DNA of 64,000 nucleotides from an uncultured Alistipes sp. (GTDB lineage: Bacteria > Bacteroidota > Bacteroidia > Bacteroidales > Rikenellaceae). Location of the stretch: contig CASDSD010000020.1 of NCBI GenBank assembly GCA_949283205.1, positions 62,001 to 126,000 of the forward strand, in the 5' to 3' direction. Shown here in pieces: positions 8,134 to 16,486 of the stretch; within the stretch, counting starts at the first letter, position 1; the number at the start of each line of letters is the position of its first letter. The position numbers and the translations under genes are program-made. The notes under the pieces are model-generated. The model was not told the DNA's origin. It searched no databases and was given only the letters and a program-made list of their open reading frames with translations.

Positions 8134-9483
8134 TCACTTCTTGGCCGCGGCGGCACGGGCACGGATGATACCCATCACCGTCTGCTTGCCCTGGCGTATG
8201 TAGTCCAGCAGCGGAATATTGGCCGGGCACGAATACTGGCAGCAGCCGCACTCGATACAGTCCGTCACACGCTCCTGCTCGGCACGCTCCCACATCTTGC
8301 GGCGCGACACCTTCGACACCAGGTAGGGCTCCAGTCCCATCGGGCAGGCAGCAACGCACTTGGCGCACTTGATACAGGGCGACTCCGTGCCGCGGTGCGC
8401 CTCGGCGCCGTCCAGCACCGTAATGCCCGAACACCCCTTCGTAACGGGAGAGTCGAGATTCACCATGGCGCGACCCATCATCGGGCCTCCGTTTACGACC
8501 TTCACATCACCCTCGGGCAGCCCGCCGGCCTTTTCGAGCAGTTTCGAGATGGGCGTTCCCATGCGTGTCAGCAGGTTGCGCGGCGACGACACATGCTTTC
8601 CCGTCACCGTCACCACGCGCTCGATCAGCGGCTTGTTCTTCTGCACCGCCTCATATACCGCAACCGCCGTCGAGACGTTGCATACCACGGCTCCCACATG
8701 TATCGGCAGACCCGGCGGGGGCGGCACCTGACGGCCCGTAACGGCCGCGATCAACTGCTTCTCTCCACCCTGCGGGTACTGTACCTTCAGCGGCTCCACC
8801 GTAACGCCGTAACCCTTCTCGGCGATCAGGCGGCGCAGATGGTCGATGGCATCGGGCTTGTTGTTCTCCACACCGATAACGGCCTTCTCCACACCCACGG
8901 CACGCTTGAGTATCTCCACGCCCGTAAGCAGCTCCTCGCCGCGCTCGAGCATCGTACGGTGGTCCGACGTGAGGTACGGCTCACACTCAACGCCGTTTAT
9001 GATAAGGTACTCGGCCTTGCATCCGGGAGGAATCGACAGCTTGACGTGCGTGGGGAACGTAGCGCCGCCCATGCCGACGATACCCGCATCCTTGATCCTG
9101 GCGATGATGGCCGCACCGTCCAGCGTACACTCGCGCACGATCTGCGGCGTGCGGTCGATCGAAGGCAACCACTCGTCGCCCTCGCGCTTGATCGTGATCA
9201 TCATCTGGCGCAGCCCCTGTCCGTTGACCTGCATGTCCACGGCCGTAACCGTACCCGAAACGGGCGAATGGATATTGGCCGACATGAAGCTCGAAGCCTC
9301 CGCTATGAGCTGTCCCGTCAGCACCTTGTCGCCCTTGGCCACCTTCGCCGTGGCCGGCGCGCCTATATGTTGTCCGAGCGGAATATTGACGACATCGGGA
9401 AGATCCATCACCTCTATCGCCTTGGTGTTGCTCCACTTTTTATTGTCCGACGGATGAACTCCGCCCATTGGAAATGTCTTCAT
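8134..9483 (-). CDS. rnfC: Rnf electron-transport complex subunit RnfC
   Basis: 449 residues from the ATG at 9483; a TTG three codons upstream is also in frame, but the ATG gives the family start MKTFPMGGVHP. N-terminal barrel-sandwich region, then the NADH/FMN-binding Rossmann-like domain homologous to Nqo1/NuoF ('GGATFPTHVKL', 'NGVECEPYLTSDHR'), an SLBB-type segment and two C-terminal [4Fe-4S] motifs, CIKCAKCVAACP and CIECGCCQYSCP. RnfC is the peripheral cytoplasmic subunit that exchanges electrons with NAD(H). It lacks the long lysine-rich C-terminal extension of the enterobacterial RnfC. 12 bases downstream of rnfB. Confidence 0.95.
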   Translation of the reverse strand: MKTFPMGGVHPSDNKKWSNTKAIEVMDLPDVVNIPLGQHIGAPATAKVAKGDKVLTGQLIAEASSFMSANIHSPVSGTVTAVDMQVNGQGLRQMMITIKREGDEWLPSIDRTPQIVRECTLDGAAIIARIKDAGIVGMGGATFPTHVKLSIPPGCKAEYLIINGVECEPYLTSDHRTMLERGEELLTGVEILKRAVGVEKAVIGVENNKPDAIDHLRRLIAEKGYGVTVEPLKVQYPQGGEKQLIAAVTGRQVPPPPGLPIHVGAVVCNVSTAVAVYEAVQKNKPLIERVVTVTGKHVSSPRNLLTRMGTPISKLLEKAGGLPEGDVKVVNGGPMMGRAMVNLDSPVTKGCSGITVLDGAEAHRGTESPCIKCAKCVAACPMGLEPYLVSKVSRRKMWERAEQERVTDCIECGCCQYSCPANIPLLDYIRQGKQTVMGIIRARAAAAKK

Positions 9484-9495
9484 ACTCTGCAACGT

Positions 9496-10470
9496 TTATT
9501 TCTGCTCCTTAACACTCTCGTTCTTCTCCTGCTCCGGCTTCGCTGCAGCTGCAGCACCGGCCTTTGCCGCCGTCGCCGCCGCCGTCTTCGCTGCCGCCGC
9601 GGGCTGTGCCCCCTCCGCCGGCTTGGCCGCAGGCGCCTTCGGCGTCTTGGGCAGAGGCTCCATACCTACCAGCTTGATGGCGCCCGTCGGGCACTCGTTC
9701 ACACACTTGCGGCACAGTTTGCACTTGTGCGGGTCGATATAGGCCAGATTGTTCTCGATCGTAATGGCACCGAAGGCACATACCTTCTCGCACTTGCCGC
9801 AACCGATACATCCCGCCTTGCAGGCCTTCATCACGACGGCTCCCTTGTCCTTCGATACGCAGCCTACATATACGGCACGGCCCTTGGGCCACTTCTTGCG
9901 CAGCTCGATGATATTCTTGGGGCAGGCCTTGACACAGGCGCCGCACGCCGTACACTTCTCGGCATCGACCTCGGCGATACCCGTCTCGGGATTGATGCGG
10001 ATAGCATCGAAAGCGCACGCATCGACGCAGTCGCCGTAGCCGAGACATCCGTAGGCACACGCCGTCTCGCCCACATACAGGGACGACGCGACGGCGCAGC
10101 TCTTCGCCCCGTCGAACGTGTTGGTACGCGGACGTTTCTCACACGTGCCGCCGCAACGCACCGTAGCCACCATAGGCTCCTTCTCGGGAGCCGTCTTGCC
10201 CAGATACGCCGCAATGCCCTTCATCGTATCGCCGCCGCCCACGGGACAGAACAACGCCGAGATGTCGTCGTTCTTGACCAGAGCGTCAGCCATGCCGCGA
10301 CATCCGGCGAAGCCGCAGCCGCCGCAGTTGGCACCCGGAAGCATCTTCTCCACCTCATCGATGCGGGGATCCTCCTCCACCTTGAACTTCTGTGCCACGA
10401 AGTATAGCACGACGGCGGCCAGGATACCCAGCAGGCTGAGTGTCAAAATAGTAGATAATAATACCGTCAT
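9496..10470 (-). CDS. rnfB: Rnf electron-transport complex subunit RnfB (polyferredoxin)
   Basis: 324 residues. One N-terminal membrane helix (about 5-27), then the RnfB Fe-S block 'GANCGGCGFAGC' at about 47-58, and several ferredoxin-type clusters further on (CTACGACVKACP, CIGCGKCEKVC, CKLCRKCVNECP). It is the entry point for electrons from reduced ferredoxin. The last roughly 50 residues are a low-complexity Ala/Lys/Pro/Glu tail beginning 'PKTPKAPAAKPAEG', which is not part of the folded core and may act as a flexible tether. The start overlaps the rseC stop by 4 bases. Confidence 0.95.
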   Translation of the reverse strand: MTVLLSTILTLSLLGILAAVVLYFVAQKFKVEEDPRIDEVEKMLPGANCGGCGFAGCRGMADALVKNDDISALFCPVGGGDTMKGIAAYLGKTAPEKEPMVATVRCGGTCEKRPRTNTFDGAKSCAVASSLYVGETACAYGCLGYGDCVDACAFDAIRINPETGIAEVDAEKCTACGACVKACPKNIIELRKKWPKGRAVYVGCVSKDKGAVVMKACKAGCIGCGKCEKVCAFGAITIENNLAYIDPHKCKLCRKCVNECPTGAIKLVGMEPLPKTPKAPAAKPAEGAQPAAAAKTAAATAAKAGAAAAAKPEQEKNESVKEQK

Positions 10471-10895
10471 TTTGTTTGTTTAGTTATTGTGAATTTTATC
10501 TCATTACCTATTCTCTCGCGCAACAGATACAGCACGCCGTAATAAAGCAGCACACCGCCCATTGCCGACAGTGCCGCAACGCCTTCGCCCGCACCCGCCG
10601 CAAGCAGCGTCACGAGCAAAACCATTAAAACGAAAAAAGGCGCCACGTAGGCCAGCATGACCGACTTGGCTCCCATACTTTTACGCAACAAGGCCACCTC
10701 GACCTCGTCTCCCACCCGGTATTCCGCAGCCGAGGGAGTCTCCACCTCGACAACCTTGTCGGCGGCATCGCCCGCACCGCACACGCCACGCGCGTGACAG
10801 GCGCTGCAAGCGCTCTCCACCTTCATGCGCACATATACCTTCGTGTCCCCTGTCCGTATCACCTCACCGCGGTGTCTGATCCCGGTATTACCCAT
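10467..10895 (-). CDS. SoxR-reducing system / RseC-MucC family membrane protein
   Basis: 142 residues. The N-terminal part carries the RseC cysteine cluster 'CSACHARGVCGAG' near residues 30-42; two adjacent membrane helices follow at about 80-125. RseC-family proteins occur with Rnf operons and are implicated in assembly of, or electron supply from, the Rnf/Rsx complex; the exact role in Bacteroidota is not established. The stop overlaps the rnfB start (ATGA-type, 4 bases) and the start is 25 bases after nadE, so it looks like a leader gene of the rnf operon. Confidence 0.85.
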   Translation of the reverse strand: MGNTGIRHRGEVIRTGDTKVYVRMKVESACSACHARGVCGAGDAADKVVEVETPSAAEYRVGDEVEVALLRKSMGAKSVMLAYVAPFFVLMVLLVTLLAAGAGEGVAALSAMGGVLLYYGVLYLLRERIGNEIKFTITKQTK

Positions 10896-10920
10896 ACGTC
10901 GTACCTGAACAGTGGCAATA

Positions 10921-12504
10921 CTAATATCCGTACTTGTTTATCATCGGCAACAGGCACTCGTGACGGAACGAACATACCGACAGACGCAGCACGGGCGGAT
11001 ACTGATAACGTTTCTTGACGTTCTGCATCACCATGCTATGTATCTTCTCGACCACATCCGAGTCGAAACCGGCATTGATAATCTCCTCACGGTGCTGCCC
11101 CTCCTCGATCATGCGGTAGAGGATCGCATCCACAACCTCATACGGAGGCAGCGAATCGCTGTCGCGCTGATTGGGACGAAGCTCCGACGAAGGCTCCTTC
11201 TTCAATATGTTTTCGGGAATTACGTTATCGAACTTAAGGTTGATGTAACGGGCAAGGTCGTATACCTCGCTCTTGTAGAGGTCGCCCGTAACGCTGAAGG
11301 CGCCTGCCGTGTCGCCGTAGAGCGTACACCAGCCGATGGCGTTCTCGCTCTTGTTCGACGAATTGAGCAACACGTATCCGTCCTTGTTCTGCAGCGCCAT
11401 GAGCAGCACCGTGCGGATACGCGACTGTATGTTCTCCTCCGTGGCATCGAACTCCGTACCGCCCGTAACGGGCTTCAGGGTGTCGATAATGGCATTGTAC
11501 GCCTCGTTTATGGGAAGCACGCTGTACTCGATACCCAGATTCTCCGCCAGACGCTTGGCATCCTCCACGGATTCGTTCGACGAGAACTGCGACGGCATCA
11601 TCAGCCCGCGCACGTTCTCCGCACCCAGGGCGCCCACCGCAAGACATGCCACAACCGAAGAATCGATACCGCCCGACAATCCCACGCAGGCCTTCGAGTA
11701 ACCGCTCTTGTGGAAAAAGTCGTGCAGTCCCAGGCACGCCGCCTTGTATATGATGCGCGTACGGTCGTTATAGGTGGTGTAGGGCACGACCACCTCGCTG
11801 TGGGGAACGGCCGTGTCGAAGATACTGAAATCCTCCTCGAAGCTCTTCATCATAAGCTCCACCTTGCCCTGCTTGTTCATTATGCCCGACGTGCCGTCGT
11901 AGACCAGGTCGCTCGATCCGCCCACCTGGTTTATGATGATTATGTTGCGGCACTCGGTATATGTGAGCCGGCGCATCGTCTCATAACGATACGTGAGCAG
12001 GCCCTTGCCATAGCGGCGCGAGTTTATGCTCACGACAAAATCGGCCTCCTTGTCCAGTTCATGCAGATGCGACAGGTCGTCTCCCACCATGATCGCGATA
12101 TTGCGGCCGCAAACCTCTATCACCTTGTACCCGCCTCCCGAGATGATGAAACCCATTTCGCGGCGGGCCGTAATATAGCTCTTCTCGACGACATCGGTGA
12201 TGCGGCCGTCCCGCAACACGGCGGCGGCGCTTACGGAGCCCCGATTCGTCAACAGCGGAGAACCTACGACAGCCGTCACCCTGCGGCAATACTTGGCAAT
12301 ATGCTCGAGAGCCTCTTCACACAGTGACAGGAACGTCGACTTACGCAACAGATCGTAGGCCGGTGTGCCGCTCACGGCATATTCGGCAAACAACACAAGA
12401 TCGGCACCCTCCTTCTCGGCCTTCTGCACTGCCTCTATAATCTTGGCGGTATTGCCTTCTATATCGCCGACGGTATAGTTCAATTGGGCAAGAGCTATCT
12501 TCAT
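10921..12504 (-). CDS. nadE: NAD(+) synthetase with an N-terminal nitrilase-fold domain that lacks the catalytic cysteine
   Basis: 527 residues: an N-terminal carbon-nitrogen hydrolase (glutaminase-like) domain, about 1-240, and a C-terminal synthetase with the ATP-binding P-loop S-G-G-I-D-S-S at 277-283. NadE amidates deamido-NAD using ammonia freed from glutamine by the first domain. Of the nitrilase E-K-C triad I can place Glu41 ('LFAEYAVSG') and probably Lys108 ('VVEKSY'). The position of the nucleophilic Cys, normally in I-C-E-D, reads V140-G141-D-D, so the Cys is replaced by Gly. The enzyme may therefore depend on free ammonia. It is the first gene of the run leading into rseC-rnfBCDGEA. 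Confidence 0.92.
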   Translation of the reverse strand: MKIALAQLNYTVGDIEGNTAKIIEAVQKAEKEGADLVLFAEYAVSGTPAYDLLRKSTFLSLCEEALEHIAKYCRRVTAVVGSPLLTNRGSVSAAAVLRDGRITDVVEKSYITARREMGFIISGGGYKVIEVCGRNIAIMVGDDLSHLHELDKEADFVVSINSRRYGKGLLTYRYETMRRLTYTECRNIIIINQVGGSSDLVYDGTSGIMNKQGKVELMMKSFEEDFSIFDTAVPHSEVVVPYTTYNDRTRIIYKAACLGLHDFFHKSGYSKACVGLSGGIDSSVVACLAVGALGAENVRGLMMPSQFSSNESVEDAKRLAENLGIEYSVLPINEAYNAIIDTLKPVTGGTEFDATEENIQSRIRTVLLMALQNKDGYVLLNSSNKSENAIGWCTLYGDTAGAFSVTGDLYKSEVYDLARYINLKFDNVIPENILKKEPSSELRPNQRDSDSLPPYEVVDAILYRMIEEGQHREEIINAGFDSDVVEKIHSMVMQNVKKRYQYPPVLRLSVCSFRHECLLPMINKYGY

Positions 12505-12548
12505 TATCTCCTTTTCAGATTAATTGTTAGACAACTGTAAATCCGTCG

Positions 12549-12556
12549 CAAATGTA
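12549..12556 (-). promoter_or_regulatory. Candidate -7 box upstream of nadE and the rnf run
   Basis: TACATTTG on the minus strand (12556-12549) matches the -7 consensus about 45 bases before the nadE ATG. No good -33 element is seen 19-21 bases upstream. It could drive nadE-rseC-rnfBCDGEA as one transcript, since no terminator is seen between those genes. Confidence 0.45.
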
Positions 12557-12608
12557 GTCATTATTTTGCAAATTAGCGACGCCGCGCTCCATTTTTTACT
12601 AACAAAAC

Positions 12609-12640
12609 AAAGGGATGAACCCTTTCGGATTCATCCCTTT
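12609..12640 (-). terminator. Terminator after the zinc-ribbon gene
   Basis: An 11-bp stem (12609-12619 with 12630-12640), extended inside by CC/GG, is followed on the minus strand by a T-rich stretch (GTTTTGTT). It closes the minus-strand gene group ending at 12700 and separates it from nadE. Confidence 0.8.
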
Positions 12641-12699
12641 AGCTTTTGCGCCGAAACACGCCTTGCGGAGGTTCAGCCGTCGCCGCCCACGCGCGCGCA

Positions 12700-13452
12700 T
12701 TATTCCTGCTGCGGGTCGTTCACCAGAATACGGCCGCAATATTCGCACACGATGAGTTTTTTGCCCTGACGTATGTCGGCCTGGCGCTGCGGCGGGATAT
12801 GGTTGAAGCAGCCGCTGCAGGCATCGCGCTTGACCGTAACCACCGCCAAACCGTTGCGCACGCTGTGACGGATACGCTCGTATGCCGCCAAAAGACGCTC
12901 GTCGATACGCGTCTTGGCCTTCGCCGCCTTCTCCTGAAGCGAGGCAACCTGATCCGCCGTCTCGGCCTCGATGCTCTCCAGCTCCGACTTCTTGTCGTTC
13001 AAGTCTATCGTGCGGTCCGCCACCACGGCCTCCGCCTCCTCGAGCAACGCCTTCTTCTGCTTGATGCCCGACGCATACTCCTTGAGACGCTTCTCCGCCA
13101 GCTCGATCTCCAGCTCCTGATATTCGATCTCCTTGGTTATGGCATCGAACTCGCGGTTGTTGCGGACGTTGTTCTGCTGCGACTTATAGTTGTTTATCTG
13201 GATCTTGGCCTGGTCGACCTCACGGCGGCGCTGCTTGGTGAGCGTGTTGTACTCCTCGATCTCGCCGTTGATGTTGTCGATGCGGGTCTTCAACCCCTCG
13301 ATTTCGTCCTCGAGATCCTGCACTTCCAGAGGCAACTCTCCCTTCACCTTGTTAATCTCGTCGATCTGCGAATCGATCTTCTGCAACTCGTAGAGAGCCA
13401 TGATCTTCTCCTGCATCGAAAAATCGACATCGGATGTTTTCTTCTGTGCCAT
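12700..13452 (-). CDS. Coiled-coil protein with C-terminal C4 zinc ribbon (CT398-like)
   Basis: 250 residues. Residues about 15-195 are a long charged coiled coil; the C-terminus has a C4 zinc ribbon, C212-S-G-C215 and C236-E-Y-C239. This is the architecture of the widespread 'zf-RING_7' / CT398 family, proposed to bind nucleic acid or act in secretion; its molecular role is not settled. It lies 67 bases downstream of the Nif3-family gene on the same strand, a pairing common in Bacteroidales, and is followed by a terminator. Confidence 0.88.
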   Translation of the reverse strand: MAQKKTSDVDFSMQEKIMALYELQKIDSQIDEINKVKGELPLEVQDLEDEIEGLKTRIDNINGEIEEYNTLTKQRRREVDQAKIQINNYKSQQNNVRNNREFDAITKEIEYQELEIELAEKRLKEYASGIKQKKALLEEAEAVVADRTIDLNDKKSELESIEAETADQVASLQEKAAKAKTRIDERLLAAYERIRHSVRNGLAVVTVKRDACSGCFNHIPPQRQADIRQGKKLIVCEYCGRILVNDPQQE

Positions 13453-13519
13453 ATAATATAGTTAAATTTTACGCCTGTCATCTATCCGGACGCCTCCGTA
13501 AGGCCGCACCCGCACCCGC

Positions 13520-14305
13520 TCAGACCATATAGTTCACGGGATTGCGCGAACGCACACTTTTGCGAATTGCAAAGGTAGGTAAATTTTTCGACAAAACATC
13601 AAATAAAATTTCAATTGCGCAATATTCACTCTCAAAATGGCCCATATCGACCAAAATCATGCGTCCCTCATGGCGCATGAAGTCGTTATACCGCAAATCT
13701 GCCGTAAGATATATGTCCGCCCCCGCGGCCAACGCCTCGTCTATGAGCGAGCCGCCGGCACCGGTACATATGGCCACGCGGCGCACCTGCCCGCGCACGA
13801 TATCGCCATGACGCAACGCCCGTACGCCGAACATATCCATGACCCGACGCATGAACGCCTCGCTCGGCACGGCCGCAGGCAGCATCCCGACCACGCCGAA
13901 TCCTGCGCCACCGCCCGCCGCCGAAGGCTCCAGGACCGACATCCCCTCAAGTCCCAGCATATGGCCCACGCGCCAGCTCATCCCCTCGGGGGTACTGTCG
14001 AGATTCGTATGCGCCGCATAGAGCGCTATGCCGCGACGTATCGCCTGCTCGACACACCGTTCCGTATACGATGCCGAATTGAGACGCTTCAACGGATGGA
14101 ATATGACCGGATGGTGCGTGATTATGATGTCGCACCCCTCGGCCGCAGCCTCCTCGATCACCTCCTCCGTGACATCCACCGCCAGCAGCGCCTTGCGCAC
14201 ATCCGCGTCGGGACGCCCGACAGCCAGACCGGCATTATCGTACGACTCCTGAAGGCCGAGCGGCGCAAAGGCTTCGATCGCGGCTGCTATATCTCTGATT
14301 TTCAT
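13520..14305 (-). CDS. Nif3-like dinuclear metal-centre hexameric protein
   Basis: 261 residues of the NIF3/YbgI family. The metal site is recognisable from 'DIIITHHPVIFHPLKRL' (His ligands, about residues 58-75) and the C-terminal 'DMGHFESEYCAIEIL', which supplies further His and Glu ligands. The length matches the short, single-domain form and lacks the roughly 100-residue insertion of longer Firmicute homologues. Biochemical function is unproven; database names such as 'GTP cyclohydrolase 1 type 2' are family labels. Starts 3 bases after the MerR-family gene. Confidence 0.9.
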   Translation of the reverse strand: MKIRDIAAAIEAFAPLGLQESYDNAGLAVGRPDADVRKALLAVDVTEEVIEEAAAEGCDIIITHHPVIFHPLKRLNSASYTERCVEQAIRRGIALYAAHTNLDSTPEGMSWRVGHMLGLEGMSVLEPSAAGGGAGFGVVGMLPAAVPSEAFMRRVMDMFGVRALRHGDIVRGQVRRVAICTGAGGSLIDEALAAGADIYLTADLRYNDFMRHEGRMILVDMGHFESEYCAIEILFDVLSKNLPTFAIRKSVRSRNPVNYMV

Positions 14306-14308
14306 ATC

Positions 14309-15058
14309 CTAAAACAACGATTGTTCATAGAACGGGAACAGTTCCTTATCCTCTTCGTCACCCTTCCTGCGGCGGCGCGTGCGGCTCTTTGGCGACACGG
14401 CTGCCGCCGGACCGCCATCATGCGCTCCGGCCCTCTCCGGCTCGGGAGACTCTTTCCGCCCGTCGTTCCGGTCCTCCGCTCTTCCCGCCTCCGGCTCCGT
14501 CCCGCCGGCAGATGCACTCCCCTCCATGGGAATATTTTCCGTATGCGCGCTATCCGACACGGCTTCTTCCGCAGAGGATCTCTCCTCCCCGGGGAGATCT
14601 TTCCCGGGTGCCTCCTTCAAGTCCGACACCCCATCCCCCACGACCGCCGCGGGAACCTCGCCTGACATCTCCCGCATAGCAGACGGCTCGGCCGCAATCT
14701 CCACATCGGCATCCACGATCTCGTCCTGTCCGCCGTCGCGCAACTCCTCGCGCACCTCCTCCAGTGCGGCGCGGATACGTTGCAGACGCTCCAGAAGTTC
14801 CGTGTCGCGCGAGATGCCGCCGCCCGAACGCTTCATCGCCCTGTTCGCCCCCTCGAGCGTCATGCCGCGCTCCTTTACCAGATGATATATCTGCTTGAGC
14901 TTCTCGACATCCGACGGCGAAAACATACGGTTGCCCTTCTTGTTCTTATGCGGGCGCAGGCAGTCGAACTTCGACTCCCAATGGCGTATCAGCGAAGGAT
15001 TGACATCGAACATCTCCGACACCTCGCCCATCGAATAAAACATCTTCTTTGCAGTCAT
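14309..15058 (-). CDS. MerR-family transcriptional regulator with long low-complexity tail
   Basis: 249 residues. Residues about 6-75 are a MerR winged helix ('FYSMGEVSEMFDVNPSLIRHW', 'MFSPSDVEKLKQIYHLVKE'), followed by a short helix to about 108. Residues about 110-225 are acidic, Pro/Ser/Ala-rich and probably disordered. A basic patch (RTRRRR) and the ending KELFPFYEQSLF follow. No ligand-binding domain or metal-binding cysteines are seen, so the signal is unknown. It lies between the rRNA methyltransferase gene and Nif3, probably in one transcript. Confidence 0.85.
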   Translation of the reverse strand: MTAKKMFYSMGEVSEMFDVNPSLIRHWESKFDCLRPHKNKKGNRMFSPSDVEKLKQIYHLVKERGMTLEGANRAMKRSGGGISRDTELLERLQRIRAALEEVREELRDGGQDEIVDADVEIAAEPSAMREMSGEVPAAVVGDGVSDLKEAPGKDLPGEERSSAEEAVSDSAHTENIPMEGSASAGGTEPEAGRAEDRNDGRKESPEPERAGAHDGGPAAAVSPKSRTRRRRKGDEEDKELFPFYEQSLF

Positions 15059-15109
15059 ACTATCTCTAAAACCGTTCGTTTCACCATATGCCGACGGCCG
15101 CGCCGCGGA

Positions 15110-16486
15110 TCACTTGAGTATCCTCAACGAGTTGGGATACATATTGTTCACCCGCGCGCCCACACGTTTCACAAAACCCAGGGGCAGGCCTCCGCGCGTG
15201 ACCATGTTGAGGCCCTGTTCAAATCCCGAGGCATCCATATCCTGCTTGCGCAGGAACCGCAGCGCCTCCTCCTGCGACACCTCGCGGCAGGGCACGGCAT
15301 CACGCGAGACACCTGCAAAGAGCGCCAGCGCACCGTCGGGACGCAACGCCCCCTTGAATACCTGCCCCATCGCCACACCCGAGTATATCACGGCGAGTGT
15401 TCCCGCCAACACGGCCACATCGTCATAACGGTCCGCATAACAGCCATACAGGGTATCGCCCGCCGCCATGAAACGCATAGCATCCGCATCGGCGACCCAC
15501 CGCGACAGTTCCCGCGCCGTACGCGAATCGACCGGCGACAGCACGCTGCGTCGCACCCGCGGATCGCGTACCCGTCCCGCTTCGCCCGCACGCCGGGCCA
15601 CGGCAAGGAACATCCCTTCACCCTCGACGCGGTGCGGGAAGAAACGGAATGTGCGGAACACCCCCTCGCGCCCCGTCACCACACCCCATGCGGGGTTGGC
15701 CTCGATGCTCTCCGACTCACACAACTCGTCGCCCAGCTCCGCCGCGACACGACGCAACACCTCCTCGTCCTCCGTGCGGTTGAAGGTGCAGGTACTGTAT
15801 ATGAATATTCCGCCGCGCCGCAATGCCCGAAAGGCATTCAGGGCGATCTCCACCTGCCGCTCGGCGCACATCGACACGGCCGCCTCGCTCCACTGCGCGC
15901 GCGCCTCCTCCGACTTGCGGAACATCCCCTCGCCCGAGCAGGGGGCATCCACCGCCACGGCATCGAACCACTCCGACAACATTGCCGCACGCGCCGAATC
16001 GCCGCATGTCACGGCCACGTTGCCCGTACCCCACTTGCGGACATTGTCGGCCAGCACGGCCGCACGCGAGCGGTTTATCTCGTTGGCGACAACCAGCCCT
16101 TCGCGCCCCACGAGCGAGGCGTAATGCGTAGTCTTGCCTCCTGGAGCGGCACACATGTCCAGCACACGCATGCCGCGGCACCGGTCCGCACCGCCCGCCG
16201 CCTGCGACAGGATATACCCCGCAAACTGCGAACTGGCCTCTTGTACGTAATATGCGCCGCCGTGAAAGTCCGGGTCGAGCGTAAAGGCGGGACGCTCATC
16301 CAGACGCCGCCCCTGCGGGCTCCACGGCACCTCCCGGCCCGACGGCTTCGCCGCGCCGCGTTTGGCCGCATTCCACCGTACCGACGTCGACGCCTCCCGC
16401 TCCATGGCCGCACACAGCGCCTCCGCCTCCGCGGCTCCCAACTCGCGCCTCATGCGCTCAACGAACCTTTCGGGCAGCGGCATCAT
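15110..16486 (-). CDS. RsmB/RsmF-like 16S rRNA (cytosine-C5) methyltransferase
   Basis: 458 residues of the NOL1/NOP2/Sun family. SAM-binding motif C-A-A-P-G-G-K-T at 112-119; motif IV D-A-P-C183-S-G-E-G; motif VI Y-S-T-C233-T-F. In this family the motif VI Cys attacks C6 of the cytosine and the motif IV Cys helps release the product. The C-terminal 150 residues resemble the RNA-binding extension of RsmF (m5C1407). The exact target base is inferred from overall likeness. Two ATGs start the frame (16486 and 16483); the first overlaps the kinase stop as ATGA. Confidence 0.88.
   Translation of the reverse strand: MMPLPERFVERMRRELGAAEAEALCAAMEREASTSVRWNAAKRGAAKPSGREVPWSPQGRRLDERPAFTLDPDFHGGAYYVQEASSQFAGYILSQAAGGADRCRGMRVLDMCAAPGGKTTHYASLVGREGLVVANEINRSRAAVLADNVRKWGTGNVAVTCGDSARAAMLSEWFDAVAVDAPCSGEGMFRKSEEARAQWSEAAVSMCAERQVEIALNAFRALRRGGIFIYSTCTFNRTEDEEVLRRVAAELGDELCESESIEANPAWGVVTGREGVFRTFRFFPHRVEGEGMFLAVARRAGEAGRVRDPRVRRSVLSPVDSRTARELSRWVADADAMRFMAAGDTLYGCYADRYDDVAVLAGTLAVIYSGVAMGQVFKGALRPDGALALFAGVSRDAVPCREVSQEEALRFLRKQDMDASGFEQGLNMVTRGGLPLGFVKRVGARVNNMYPNSLRILK

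Noticed and set aside
12105-12111. NadE Cys132 as a substitute nucleophile for the glutaminase domain
   Set aside because: It precedes the beta-strand that ends in the nucleophile, nine residues before the aligned position, so it would not reach the active site.
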